DNA of 64,000 nucleotides from Halichondria panicea (lineage: Eukaryota; Porifera; Demospongiae; Suberitida; Halichondriidae), in assembly GCF_963675165.1 (NCBI RefSeq), contig NC_087381.1, positions 6,635,378 through 6,699,377 of the forward strand, written 5' to 3'. Both the position numbers and the translations under genes were made by a program. The notes below the pieces were generated by a model that worked only from the letters and a program-made list of their open reading frames with translations, searched no databases and had not been told where the DNA came from. Shown here in pieces: positions 1-10,733 of this stretch (position 1 is the first letter of the stretch; each line of letters starts with the position of its first letter).

Positions 1-465
1 GCACTTAGCTAATTTTGTAGTATTAGAGGTCTTGTTGGAGTCTTCCATGCAGAACTAAGTTAGTCATGTTGGGAAATGTTTATTCTCAATGCCAATTGAT
101 TCAGAAGTTCATCTGGTTAGTTGTGATATTTGTGATTATAGATTTTGTACACTTGACTGTCTGTTGGCTGCCCCTTTTGTTAAGGGGGTGTCTGCATCAA
201 CTTTCATGAGATCAACTCCTACGTATAATAATTATTATATACGATATCAATTCTTCTTTGCATTCCGGAAAAAATGGAGTTATCTGTTTGAATAATTATA
301 TAACCCCAATGAAAAGAACAGATTTGTAGGGACTGCCACCTATACACGTGCAAAGGTATTATTATGCATGTTTGGGTAGCCTCTAGCCTCGATCCCAGGT
401 CGAGTTTTTGTTTTTATAACGGTTAGGCGAACAACTAGGCCTGGTACTAGTTGTCTGCGCATGCA
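1..465. other. no gene recognised
   Basis: I see no supported gene here. Around 376-400 there is a TAGCCTCGATCCCAGG-like segment matching the left end of the Mutator-like TIR family found at several other places in the window; no matching right end was found, so it is probably a truncated copy. Confidence 0.5.
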
Positions 466-717
466 TCAAATATTCGTTGTATTTGTGGTCAACAAAAATA
501 TTTCATTAACCAATAATTGCATAGAAAATTCACAGAGTGCAGTTTCATTAGCACGTGCTTCCTGACGACGTTCTCTGGCCCGATCCGACCGCATTGGCAA
601 TGTCTGATCTCTCGTTACATTATCTTGTCGTGCCTGTCGACGGTCCCTAGCCCTGGCCTGGTCTGGATATAGAGCACTACACTTTCTCGATGTAGGGAGC
701 GCCGTTGCCTTCACCAC
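466..717 (-). pseudogene. Arg-rich repeat fragment, PIF1/Helitron-associated type (tentative)
   Basis: The minus-strand frame holds two copies of an arginine-rich unit (RARDRRQARQDNVTRDQ, then RARERRQEARANET). Short repeats of the form R-R-x-ANET are known from the N-terminal parts of many animal proteins linked to PIF1-like helicases and Helitron-type elements. No helicase domain is present, the frame is only 83 codons long and I see no splice structure. It is best read as a relic of a mobile-element gene; a chance low-complexity frame is the alternative. Confidence 0.3.
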
Positions 718-1111
718 TGTTGACCTGTATCACTTACAATTTCATCCATAGTAGACTACCAGTGTACTTGTCGCTGATTTAGTATCTGCTTTACTATATG
801 GGAGTCTGCTTAACTTGCAAAGTATATACTGCAGCGAGCGATCGTCACGCTCTTTGCTCTGAAATGCAAATGCAGCGATCGTCATGCTAAAAAGAAAAGC
901 TTCAAGCAACAGACAGACAGACAGATATCCGGTTGCTGAGCTTTTCTCTACAGTACTCGAAACTATGTGACTCGCCCCAATGAGTTGCTATGGAGCACAT
1001 GCAGGAATTGGAAGCTACCCAAGGTCAATCGCTCCACCATATATAGTTAGCTTGGTTGTATGTCAGCATATACTGTTGGAGAGAACTACACTGCTATTAT
1101 AAACCAATTGC

Positions 1112-1485
1112 TCAACCAACACCATGCACCTCCGTTGCTTTCAGTTCACTTTTTTGAGATGATCGCACTTCCTGAGTTAACATTAATCGCTCCATTGTTC
1201 CTATCTGCTCTGTTATTGCTCCATCGTGATTGTTACTTAGCATACTGTCTAAGGTAATCAAACTGCCTGAGTCAACATTAATTGCTCCACCCTCACCAGC
1301 TCTGTTATTTGTCAGCGTACTGCCGGAGATAGACACACTGCCTGAGTTAACATGAATTAATCCACCAAACTGAAGAGCTTTGTTATTTGTGAAGGTACAC
1401 CGAGTGATCACTACAGTATCAGATACCACTTTTTCAGCTCCTCCGCTCAGGGCACTAGTATAGTTGAAAGCTAGCCATTGTGAGA
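1112..1485 (-). CDS. beta-helix (Chlamydia PMP-like repeat) exon fragment
   Basis: The minus-strand frame stays open from about 1485 down to a stop at 1112. It contains repeated units of the type CTFTNNKALQFGGLIHV, STLTNNRAGEGGAIN and a further SMLSNN unit: the F/L-x-NN plus GGA(I/L) pattern of polymorphic-membrane-protein-like parallel beta-helix repeats, a family that forms large extracellular proteins in sponges and some other invertebrates. Frame and motif phase agree across three repeats, so this is unlikely to be chance. Upstream codons (…SALSGGAEKVV) continue the same pattern beyond the first methionine, so the segment is an internal exon or a remnant rather than a whole gene. No partner exons were recognised nearby. 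It points away from the ankyrin genes and is probably unrelated to them. Confidence 0.55.
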
Positions 1486-2575
1486 AGTGTGAGTTGATGT
1501 GAGGGTGGTGTGGTGTTTCCTATATACATGCAGTGTAGATCTATATACATGCAGTGCAGATCTATATACACAGTGCTTCTGTTTCCTGGTACATCTACAG
1601 TGTATGTAGTCAGAAGTGATTGTTGCTATAATAGATCTGCTGTAGTGATTTTTGTGCTGGCTTGCTTTTGTTTCATAACGACATTTGTGTGACTTGATTT
1701 CATGATGCTTATATATATATGGCCGGTGTAATTGTACAAACGTTTGCTTCACAAAGACTGAAGTTTTACACTAGTATAGTACAGGAACTCGTCCATATCG
1801 ACAGTACATAGACTATTTCTTCAGTTTACGAAACAATAAACCACATCGAACATTGTGACTGACATGAGCATGAATCGGACAGTAGGAAATGTAGCAACAC
1901 TGCTACACTGTAGCACAGCTCTTTTGTGTGCTCCAAAGATCCCATGTTACCACTGTGTTAGATCGAATGCCAGGCAAACGTTAATTAATAGCACATGAAA
2001 AGATTTACGAATGGAAATTATACATGAATGACAATAAATTATTACAAAACCGTCACCGTCAATTGACGTACAGACTGCACACTACCGCTAGCAAAGTTTG
2101 AAAGACTCCATATCATCAGGCTGACAGCCTTGGGGTTCCCCCTTCTCGTTATAGCACACCATTTGCTCAGTATATCGTTAGTGTCGAGAGTTCATCTCTC
2201 TAAATCACTAAAGTTATAGTTATATTGGCACTAGCGACAATCCATCCGGACAACTTATTCCAGTACATGGTTGTCCATTGCATAAAACCTGCATACGATG
2301 ATTTGTAGAACAACTATCTGCAGAATACTTGCCATGGCCATGGGCATAACTTTTAAGCTATACCAAGTTGCTGAAGTCTGGGTATAATGCACAACAGCAT
2401 CATTGATATGCAGTCAGATCAGGCATGCATGACTTCTATTTCCCATGAGTGATGATGCTGAGTGGTATACGTTAACTATAAGTAATTACAGTTCATTGAT
2501 AATTATGACACTTGGATCTCATTATTGTACTATGACTTGCAATTGGCTCTGCTGCTCAGATGGTTTGAGCCATAT
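1486..2575. repeat. short tandem repeat, otherwise anonymous DNA
   Basis: At about 1519-1580 a unit of roughly 20-24 bp (TATATACATGCAGTG plus AGATC) occurs about three times, the last copy shortened. The rest of the stretch to 2575 shows no coding region or repeat I can name. Confidence 0.5.
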
Positions 2576-2585
2576 ATACTCTACC

Positions 2586-3160
2586 TAGCCTCGATTCCAG
2601 CCCGAGTTGTTTCTAGCTAGGCCGGCAACTAGGCCTGGTGTTGATTGTATCTGGGCGTGTATCTGGGCGTGGTTAGGAACCAAAAAACAAGAAGCAGAGA
2701 GATTTGCAAGAACAACACACCTATCTACATGGGCCGGCAGTGTTGGTCCTACCTACTAGTTTGTAGTCCATCACAAAGGGCAGTGAGTGAAAGCAAGAGA
2801 CTTGCCATATCATGTTGAAAACCATGGCAAAGACGTTTCTTCCTTCTGACAAGAGCTGGGCCTGTTTTGCAATGAGAGTGGGGCCTTCTTGTGAAGCAGA
2901 CAATGTATACGTTAATCTGAACAACTTAAACTTGCAGTAGCTAGCTAGCTAGATAATCTATGGCTAGATTTCAGTTACTTCAGAGCATACACGGAGCTAA
3001 ATTACGGTATTAAACTTATACGGTGAAATATGACAGGAAACAAAGTGTGAAGAATCTCTGCTTTGGTTTCCGATTCCTGCCACGCCCAGATACAATCAAT
3101 ACCAGGCCGTATTTTTCAACTTCGTTCTATTAAAAAAAAATCGGCCTGGGACCGAGGCTA
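2586..3160. mobile_element. Mutator-like non-autonomous TIR element carrying a RecQ-type fragment
   Basis: The element starts TAGCCTCGATTCCAGCCCGA and ends TCGGCCTGGGACCGAGGCTA, which are inverted repeats of each other. It is flanked on both sides by the 10-bp direct repeat ATACTCTACC (2576-2585 and 3161-3170), a target-site duplication of the length expected for Mutator-like elements. Subterminal sequences (TCTGGGCGTG near the left, CACGCCCAGA near the right) are also inverted. No transposase is present. The interior carries a degraded helicase-like sequence on the minus strand. Confidence 0.8.
2721..2924 (-). pseudogene. RecQ-like helicase fragment (captured, degraded)
   Basis: The minus-strand frame reads …LLSEGRNVFAMVFNMIWQV and then LPFVMDYK. 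This parallels the start of a RecQ-type ATP-dependent helicase core (GRDVFV…TGxGKS…LP), with the Walker A glycine/lysine loop destroyed. A second, longer copy of the same region lies in another element of this TIR family near 15.3-15.8 kb. Only motif-I-region sequence is present, so it cannot encode an active helicase. Confidence 0.5.
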
Positions 3161-3170
3161 ATACTCTACC

Positions 3171-4170
3171 ATGCAGGAGTGCAATTTTTCTTTTTCATCC
3201 ACTAATTTATGCTGCTACTATTGATTTAAAAGAGTCTAATTGAGTGTGAAATCAGTATGCCGAGGATTTCAGGACCGACATACATGCACGTACTGTAGAA
3301 CCAAGTTTCTGTATAGTTGCATCGTTCTTTTCGATAATAGTATTACATAACAACCAGCTGTACGTAGGTAGTCTTCTACATGCATGTAAAGATTCAAGCT
3401 GTTAAGAAACGTGCATGTAGGGAGATCCCTTTTTATTAATGGCCGTGTATAATTATGGTGAGAACGATACGCTCCTCAATTATGGTGCAAGATCGCCTCA
3501 AGGCCACCCCATGCATGAGCTTCAGAACCTCTACTGCCTTGTAGACAGAATGTCAGAAAGATCACTCAAAGGACTTGAGTGTTTCAGACTGCTTATGCAA
3601 AGTGGTTGCTGCATTGTACCCGATCGAGCCCCTCCTTCCTTTTCTGCAGAAAACTGCTGAGCCAGCAATAATTAATAACTGGTAAAGATCATCCCACATT
3701 CTGGTTTACACACCTAAAGCGCATGCGCTGTAAATATTACTAAAAAGCTGACACATGATATTTCTCCACATTTCTTCAAAAATCAAGACCCGTTCTCTGA
3801 AAACTCTCGATTCTTCTACTCGCCAATCAGGCAGCTGGCCACAAACATTCAGCACATACGATATCTTCTGACAACGCTACACGTACATATATGGCCAACA
3901 ATAAAACTCTATGCTGGTTAAGATGTCGCCTAACCTTCTCCCTCCTACGCTTAGCCATCCAAGCAATTAGAGGTGCAAGATCGTCGGTGGGACATGCAGC
4001 CAGGACACCCATTGAGATCGACTGATCTCAGCAGAATCCCATCTCACAGGACAGTAATTAATATAACAATAGTAAGCTACTATTTTACGTGTACCCTTGT
4101 CACTGTACATACCATTCTCTAGTAATTATTTTTACCCCACCTGGGGCCTGCAAAAAAACAAACTTCAGCT
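3171..4170. other. no gene recognised
   Basis: Two open frames of 60-75 codons occur (3439-3660 plus strand, 3827-4012 minus strand). Neither shows a recognisable domain, repeat or splice context. I cannot say whether either is coding. Confidence 0.4.
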
Positions 4171-4256
4171 AGTCTCATATTTTAGCCGCCCTCTAAAAGT
4201 TGGGCGGCCTAATCACGAGTCTATGTTATAGAGGGCGACTGATTCATGAGATAATG
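4171..4256. mobile_element. short hairpin MITE
   Basis: An AGTCTCATATTTTAGCCGCC-type left arm and a GCGACTGATTCATGAGATA-type right arm are inverted relative to each other, with a central inverted pair (GCCGCCCTCTA / TAGAGGGCGAC). The ends resemble the GTCTCATGAATCAGCCGCCG arms of the larger MITE at 6255-6719, so this is probably a diverged relative. Confidence 0.55.
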
Positions 4257-4504
4257 TTTCTGCACGCTTTCTGTTGCTGAATCTGTTGACAACTAGTTGT
4301 GTTTGGTGTCTGTGATGGTTACTGGACCTAACCCTATCAGCACATAATAGCTATTCTAGCTAGATCCAGTCCTGTTCTATTGCTGAGTCAGCAAAAACGA
4401 AAAGCAATTTGGCCTGGAATGTCGTTAAAAGGTCATAATTAGTGAAAGTTCAAGTGATGTCCGACCTCCTCTGATATCAAACGTATATAGTATAAACTAA
4501 ATTT

Positions 4505-4670
4505 GTGAACATTCTGTCAATTGGGAACATTCTGTCAATCTGTCAATTGTGAACATTCTGTCAATTGTGAACATTCTGTCAATTGTGAACGCTTATATCA
4601 AACCTATACCTTACATGATTCCAAAAATAGAAAACTAAATTTGTGATCATTCTGTCAATTGTGAACGCAA
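4505..4670. repeat. 18-bp minisatellite
   Basis: The unit GAACATTCTGTCAATTGT is repeated about five times with small deletions between 4505 and 4590, and a further degenerate copy (GATCATTCTGTCAATTGTGA) lies at 4643-4664. Confidence 0.8.
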
Positions 4671-5403
4671 GCGAAAATGTTGAGTTGTCTACATGTACAT
4701 GCATGCAAATAGAGATCTATATGCATTATTATACTCAGAGTGCAACTGCTCAGGTAGCTTCTTCACCAGTCCTGATAGCAGTATATATCATTGTGATGGT
4801 GTGATAGTATCACAATTTATGCCCCACCAAAAAACCGTCCACAAATCAAACAGTGTATCGGGGTTTCTGGGCAACCAGGAAATAATGGTAGCTACGCCCG
4901 GCCCAATTTGTCAATCAGATGGAATGATTTTGATTTAGGACGACACGCGCATGCGCATGCATACAGTGTAAGCCTAAGGGGGAGGGGTTGGTGAGCAAAT
5001 TCATACCAGGTGTCAATGAGGAATCAAATTTGATATTCATGATTTATATTCCCTTCCTAGATCAACATTCCAATTTTGTCTGTCTGTGTGTGGTCTGTCA
5101 TGGACTCGACTTACGACTATAGCCTCAATGGCCGCTATACATATCAAAGGAGAGCCTATAATTATAGAGTCAACATAATGCACATGCACTTTGTGAATCT
5201 GTAGAGTACTAATCAAGGGCGTTATGCAACGACTATCAACAAAAATCTATTATGGACTAGATTTCTTACCGTACTTTTCCACCGCCCACTTTAGTTTTTG
5301 CTCGCAAGCTAGCTGTTGCATGCCTCTCTCTTTTTAGACGTGTTACTATCTGCTGTGGACAGCTACTGGCACTGCATACTACTGATGCATGCATGATATT
5401 GGT
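4671..5403. other. upstream flank of gene 1, no gene recognised
   Basis: No coding region is supported. Because the proposed leader exon of gene 1 lies immediately downstream, the promoter should be here, but I see no TATA box or initiator I would defend. Confidence 0.35.
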
Positions 5404-5457
5404 ATTGACGGTTAATTGAGACACTGGAAGCAACTTCAAGTCACTGCCTGAAATGAG
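5404..5457 (+). CDS. gene 1 leader exon with start codon (ATGAG|gt)
   Basis: The segment GAGACACTGGAAGCAA…GTCACTGCCTGAAATGAG followed by the donor GTTAGT is closely matched at 34939-34980, about 150 bp before the first ankyrin exon of gene 2. In both places ATG-AG precedes the donor, giving phase 2. The ankyrin exons of both genes begin after an AG with T-GAC-AAC-CTT. Joining gives Met-Ser-Asp-Asn-Leu in frame in both paralogues. The coding part is 5453-5457; the rest is 5' UTR of unknown extent. The alternative start, a methionine inside the 10.1-kb frame (10108), lies in the polypyrimidine tract before the acceptor and is not conserved. Confidence 0.65.
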
Positions 5458-8400
5458 GTTAGTGGTGGACTAGCTATATATAGTATTGGCTGCATGGCAT
5501 GTATACGTACTACTGCTGTGATTGTTCATGATGTGCTGTGATTTATCCTGTTCTATCTTTGCATTTATCATGTTGCATCCTATGAGATCAAAGAAAACAG
5601 CTAGGGGTGCCAATAATCTGCCAATGGCACAGTTCACGTTAGATATACTGCCACAATCCTATAGAGTAACCACCGATTATCGAACACGTGCTATTTTCGA
5701 ACGCTTGTTCTCGAGGATAGCGGCTCAGAGCACTAAGCTGATAGTACCTATAGGTATAGACAAGGTAAGGCTCTATTCAAGTTCGAACGATTATTGCCTT
5801 TTTCTTTATAATCTCCGGTGTAGCCATGACGTAATACTGCAACTTTAGGAAAAAATGGAGATTATGAATAAAAGATATTAATCGTTCGGATTTTGATGGC
5901 AATACTGGACTTTTTCAAGAGGCCACCATTGTCTAACGGTTTGAAGTCAGACCTAGACACCAGAGCTGTACACAGTTTACTAGTTGTATTACGGTCATGC
6001 ATTGTAGCTAGCTGCTTAGAGCCTTCTGTCGATACGAGAGAGAGAGAGTTCGAAAAATCGTGGCTATGTTCGAACTAAATCTGTTCCAATAGTTGAGTAT
6101 TTGGTCCTGTCACTCCGCCGAAGAAGCTTTTTGTTAGCCGTGAGTTTGGACTTGAATAGAGCCTTACCTTGTCTATACCTAGGTACTATCAGCTTAGTGC
6201 TCTGAGCCGCTGTCCTCGAGAATAAAAAAAGTGCGGTGAGCACACTAAAACCTAGTCTCATGAATCAGCCGCCGTTCTTTTGGAACCACCGTCTGAGCAC
6301 TCTTGTCATGAAGTCATTTCAAAATGGAATGTTGATTGCTCACAAAACCAATGGAATGTAATTAAATCGTTATCTTACGCCCACACATATTTCCTAATTG
6401 TTATACAAATCGCCAAGCGAAGGCATCTCTCTCTACTTGTGTTTTGCTGTGGTGCTAAATCTGTGCCCAAGGACCCCTGCTTGCCTTGCTTATACTTCGT
6501 AGCAGCTTCTATGTATGAAGTGTTTACCATGCGTAATGCATGCGTAATGATTATCCAAATGTGTTGAGCAAAGTGCAGTTCTTTGCTGCCTCCAAGTTCA
6601 TCACCTGACTGGACTTCTGCAATTTGATTGGTCAAGACGGAATTCTGTCTTGGCACATAAAACGATGACAAGAGTGCTCAGACGGTGGTTCCAAAAGAAC
6701 GGCGGCTGATTCATGAGACTAACTAAAACCGTCGCATATAGCACACTTTTCAAAAAAGCGTGCTATATGCGACGGTTTTAGTGTGTCCACCGCACTTTTT
6801 TTCAATCATTTTTTACAGTGTATCTGACCACAAGCCACGGTATATGGCAGTTATACCCTAGTTTGTTGCATGTTTGAGCAAAAGATCAAAGAAACCACAG
6901 TGCAAATATATGGCATATTGCACAGTGAAGCCAGGCACATCAAAGCTAACAAGTCACCACAGTGCAATATGCCATATATTTGCATAGCCAGAAAGCTTGG
7001 ACAAAAGTTGGAATGATCTCTTTTATATTGTTCCTACAACTCACTTTTTTGTGGTATCAAAATAAGGAATGCGGAAGGCATGAACTCATTATAACTATGC
7101 TTCTCCCACGCAACAAATCAGTTAATTGCATAATCACTCGTGCAATAACTAATACGTATATTAACTGCCATATATCGTGGCTTGTGGTCAAACTACATCT
7201 ACAGCTAGAACTGAATACAGTATCCCACTTTTGCAACAAAATTGACACACACTGTTTCAATTCAATTCATCCATAATTAATTTTTAAAACAATGACACAC
7301 CAATTCAATTCAATATTAGAGCTAGAGAGAATTCAATACAAAACAGACTACTAATGATTTTAGTCATGAAAACGAGCCAAGTTCGAGCGATGAACAGTTC
7401 CGAAAAGGGAGGCAAATTTGGAAGAACTCCGTGAACGATACTGGTTTGTTTGTGTTGCTTTTTTTCAACTTTCAACATTGGTTGTCACAACCTGCTTATC
7501 ATTGCTGCATGGGAACAGGAGCAGTAAGAAGGGTCCAGACTGCCAAGTGTTTATCTGTTTCCTTCACAATTCGTCAGACTAAAGAGACTGCACTGGGCCA
7601 GTAGGCTTGTGGAATGATATTTTCGGGTACATTTGCACTCTCTGTAGACAAGTAGCACCGTGTACTTTCTTGAAGTGCCTTCTATAAAGATGCAGAAACA
7701 CAGCCTTCACAATTGCTTGCTTGAATCATAGACGCTTGCTTGAATCAGCCATCGCTTTTTAAAAAATTAATATGATAGGCAAATTCATTGCATGGCTATA
7801 GTAACAGTGACGGCAAACAGTAGTTATAAGCATATTCATTGAAGAAGCATGACAGGAAGTAGCTAAACATAGTACAGTTCTAAACATAGTACAAGCCAGT
7901 TAAACTATGGCCTCTCGTGGTATATTTGATTTAGCCGAGTTGGTTTATCTGATTACTCGAGCGTGTAAAGCAAATATACCATGAGAGGCCATTGTTTAAC
8001 TATAACGTATGGATATCACTGAAGCCGTCTTTTTCCAGCTGCACTACTCAAAAAATTGTTGTCCCCGCTGTGTTGGGCCTATGCACACGGCTATATGTAT
8101 CAGCACATGCGCATTGAGCTGCTCTTTCACATGGTATATTTAACATCTTGCCTCGAAGTACGCTTCGTGCAGTACTGCTGAAAGAAAAGTGACCGCATGT
8201 GACTATAAATTGATAATGGCTTCGAGATCTTCTTAGTACAACCTCAGTGAGGTTCTAGGCAGCTAGACAGTGAGAAGAATGATGTTTATGGCCTTGCATG
8301 TTGAGTGAGAGGACAGTGACTGGGATCATAGCTAGATAAGAAACTACCTCAAGCTAGAAAATATGAAATATAGAGCCTGAAGAACCTGATGAAGAAGCTC

Positions 8401-10697
8401 TTGCGATGGACTAAGTTCCTGGATCTGGTAAGTCTTGAGTAGCATCTGTAGTCTTGATAGCTTCAGTATAACTGTATTTAGGCTAGTTAGTACAGCAGTG
8501 CACGTGGACACCATGAGCCACTATTTAAGTTGTAAACCTGTGTGTAGGTGAAGAAAACATTTCCCAGGAAAATGGTGTCTGCCGATGTGACCTCACAGAC
8601 AAGTTTCTTCTGATCCTGCTTGAACCATGTCTCCGTGAGAATATTAAGAACACATAATTATGTTATAGTGTCTTTAGTCACTTGGTGCCTTCATACAATA
8701 TTGTTTGTGTACATGCATAATTATAAAAGTTTGTAAACAATCGCTAATTAGAGGGGTGGTCAGTTGCTAGGTAACGATGATGGTGTCAAGATACCTCTGG
8801 GGTCTGCGCTACCTGTGAGAAATATTTTATAAGTCATTTCAATGTGTGGTTCATGATAATTATATGAATTTTTAAAGAAAAACTCTGTATTTTCTTTTTT
8901 TAATCAGTTAAAACGAGGAAAGGGTTAATATACTTATCTCACAGACTACTGACTATGCCTTTGACAAAGGTTTGCTCCCACTGTTTTGCTACAGGCCATT
9001 TAAGACGATCAGTATGCACTATATTAACTGTGGACACCCCTTTCTTGTGAAACAATCAAAGCACATTGCAAATTATTTACCTCTTCTATAACACTCTAAT
9101 ACTTTTGAGCGAAAGCAAAAACATGGCGAGAAGCATTAGCAAGCGCATGCTTGCAACACTCGTATCGTTGCTTTTCCTACTATACGGTTGCGGTTACAAT
9201 AGCTAGTATCTGTGACGTTGGTCTGGAGGAATGCCTTTTGTGTACAGTCTATTGGAGTTGCGTACTCTTCCTTACTCAAATTATTTCAGAGTTTTAATTT
9301 CCTTGTTGTTTTGGTACTCATAATCATGTCATCAAACTGATTATGCGAATTTTGCAAGGGGTTACAAACATAATATCGCAGAGACCTAATTAAACACGAA
9401 ACACGATCGCAAAGGACACTTTTCTGCTCGTTCTCACCAGAAAATAGTAAATAATGTTAAATGCCTTTTTAATGCTTTTCCGTTATTGCACAGTTGTTAG
9501 CTGACTGTGCATGTCTATACGTAGCTGTCCCAACTGCATGGAATTGATCAATGGTTGCAATGCGACAAAAACTAACAGCTTCTTTGCTTCTAGCCGTGTT
9601 CTCGATTCTTGGATTTTCGAACGAATTTAAAAGCTTTTTTCTCTAATTATGGCTATATATACAGTGAAGGAATTATCATCCTTATGAGTTAGCCTTGCAC
9701 TAGCTGTACACGTTTGTTAGCTAGAAGAGTCCGAAAAGAACTCTACCTCTTTGCAGATCCACCCTTTCTCTATTTAGACACTAAAGCTTGTATATATACC
9801 AGGGGCGGATATAGCAGCTAGCAGAGGGTAAATATAATTATATTTGTGTCTCACTCATTGGCTGTGGAAGTCACACTCAGACTTGGTACTACCTAGCTGA
9901 GTAGCTGTTGGCCTATCTATTACAGTAGTGTCTTTTAATAAAAGCTCGACATTGTCAAGCTGCACTACAGTGCAGACTAGACTCGACAAGTAAATTCAGA
10001 GTGCAAGAGAACCTCCGCAAAATTATTACTATCACATTGATGCCGCACCCACCGGAAATGACGTCAAAAGGGGCGTAACCCCAACTTTTTTTGCGCTACC
10101 GCGCGAAATGCTCCTTACCTCTCTTGCTCTTTTTCTAGATCTGCCACTGTATATAATACCCAAACCTTCACTCATTTTATCTCCTCATAATTATAGTGAC
10201 AACCTTGAAGAACAACTCTACTGGGCTAGTCATGATGGCCGTGACCAGGAAGTACTCGAGCTGCTACAGAGAAGAGCTCCACCCAATGACTTTAAACACA
10301 CTCTGACAATGTGGAAAGGTGCTACAACCAACTTTTACTTAGAGCATGGTGGACGCACTCCGCTACACATGGCATGTGCTAACAACCATATCTGCAGTGC
10401 AGAAGCGCTCATCAAGTTTGGAGCCATTGTTGGTGCTGAAGATAATGATGGTTGGACCCCCTTACACTCGGCATGTCGCAACAACAGCAAGGGCACTGCT
10501 AAACTGTTACTGGAGCACCACTGCCCCACAAGTGAGACTATAATTATTATACTGCATGGGTATTTGTCTATAGCTGTGTCAGTAGGTGCTGCTTGCATGC
10601 AGGGCACATGTCATCTTGTCCAGTAGTTAGCATATGCAGTAGATACCTTTTTATGCCTCGAGGCGTATATAGCCGCAAGAGGGATACGGTAAAGCTG

Positions 10698-10733
<36 letters not shown>

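Larger units (their letters stand above)
5458..10196. other. intron 1 of gene 1 (predicted), MITE-rich
   Basis: If the leader exon is correct, this 4.7-kb stretch is intronic. It holds the nested foldback elements described separately (5664-7189 and 7898-8002). From 8003 to 10196 I see no gene; 9106-9175 and 9540-9800 are fragments of the microsatellite-bearing repeat family (GAGCGAAAGC…CATGGCGAGA, and GGTTGCAATGCGAC…ACTAACAGCTTC). The matching intron of gene 2 is only 177 bp long, so most of this length is inserted DNA. Confidence 0.6.

Noticed and set aside
3439-3660. 73-codon frame with a weakly ankyrin-like LECFRLLMQSG stretch
   Set aside because: Lacks the G-x-TPLH core and any splice or repeat context; similarity is too short.
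6280-6671. Overlapping frames on both strands inside the TA-flanked MITE (95 and 98 codons)
   Set aside because: No transposase motif; internal MITE sequence read on both strands.
10108-10196. Methionine start of the N-terminal ankyrin frame of gene 1 (and the similar one at 35126 in gene 2)
   Set aside because: The upstream codons are not conserved between the genes, overlap a pyrimidine-rich tract ending in an AG acceptor, and a conserved leader with ATG fits in phase.
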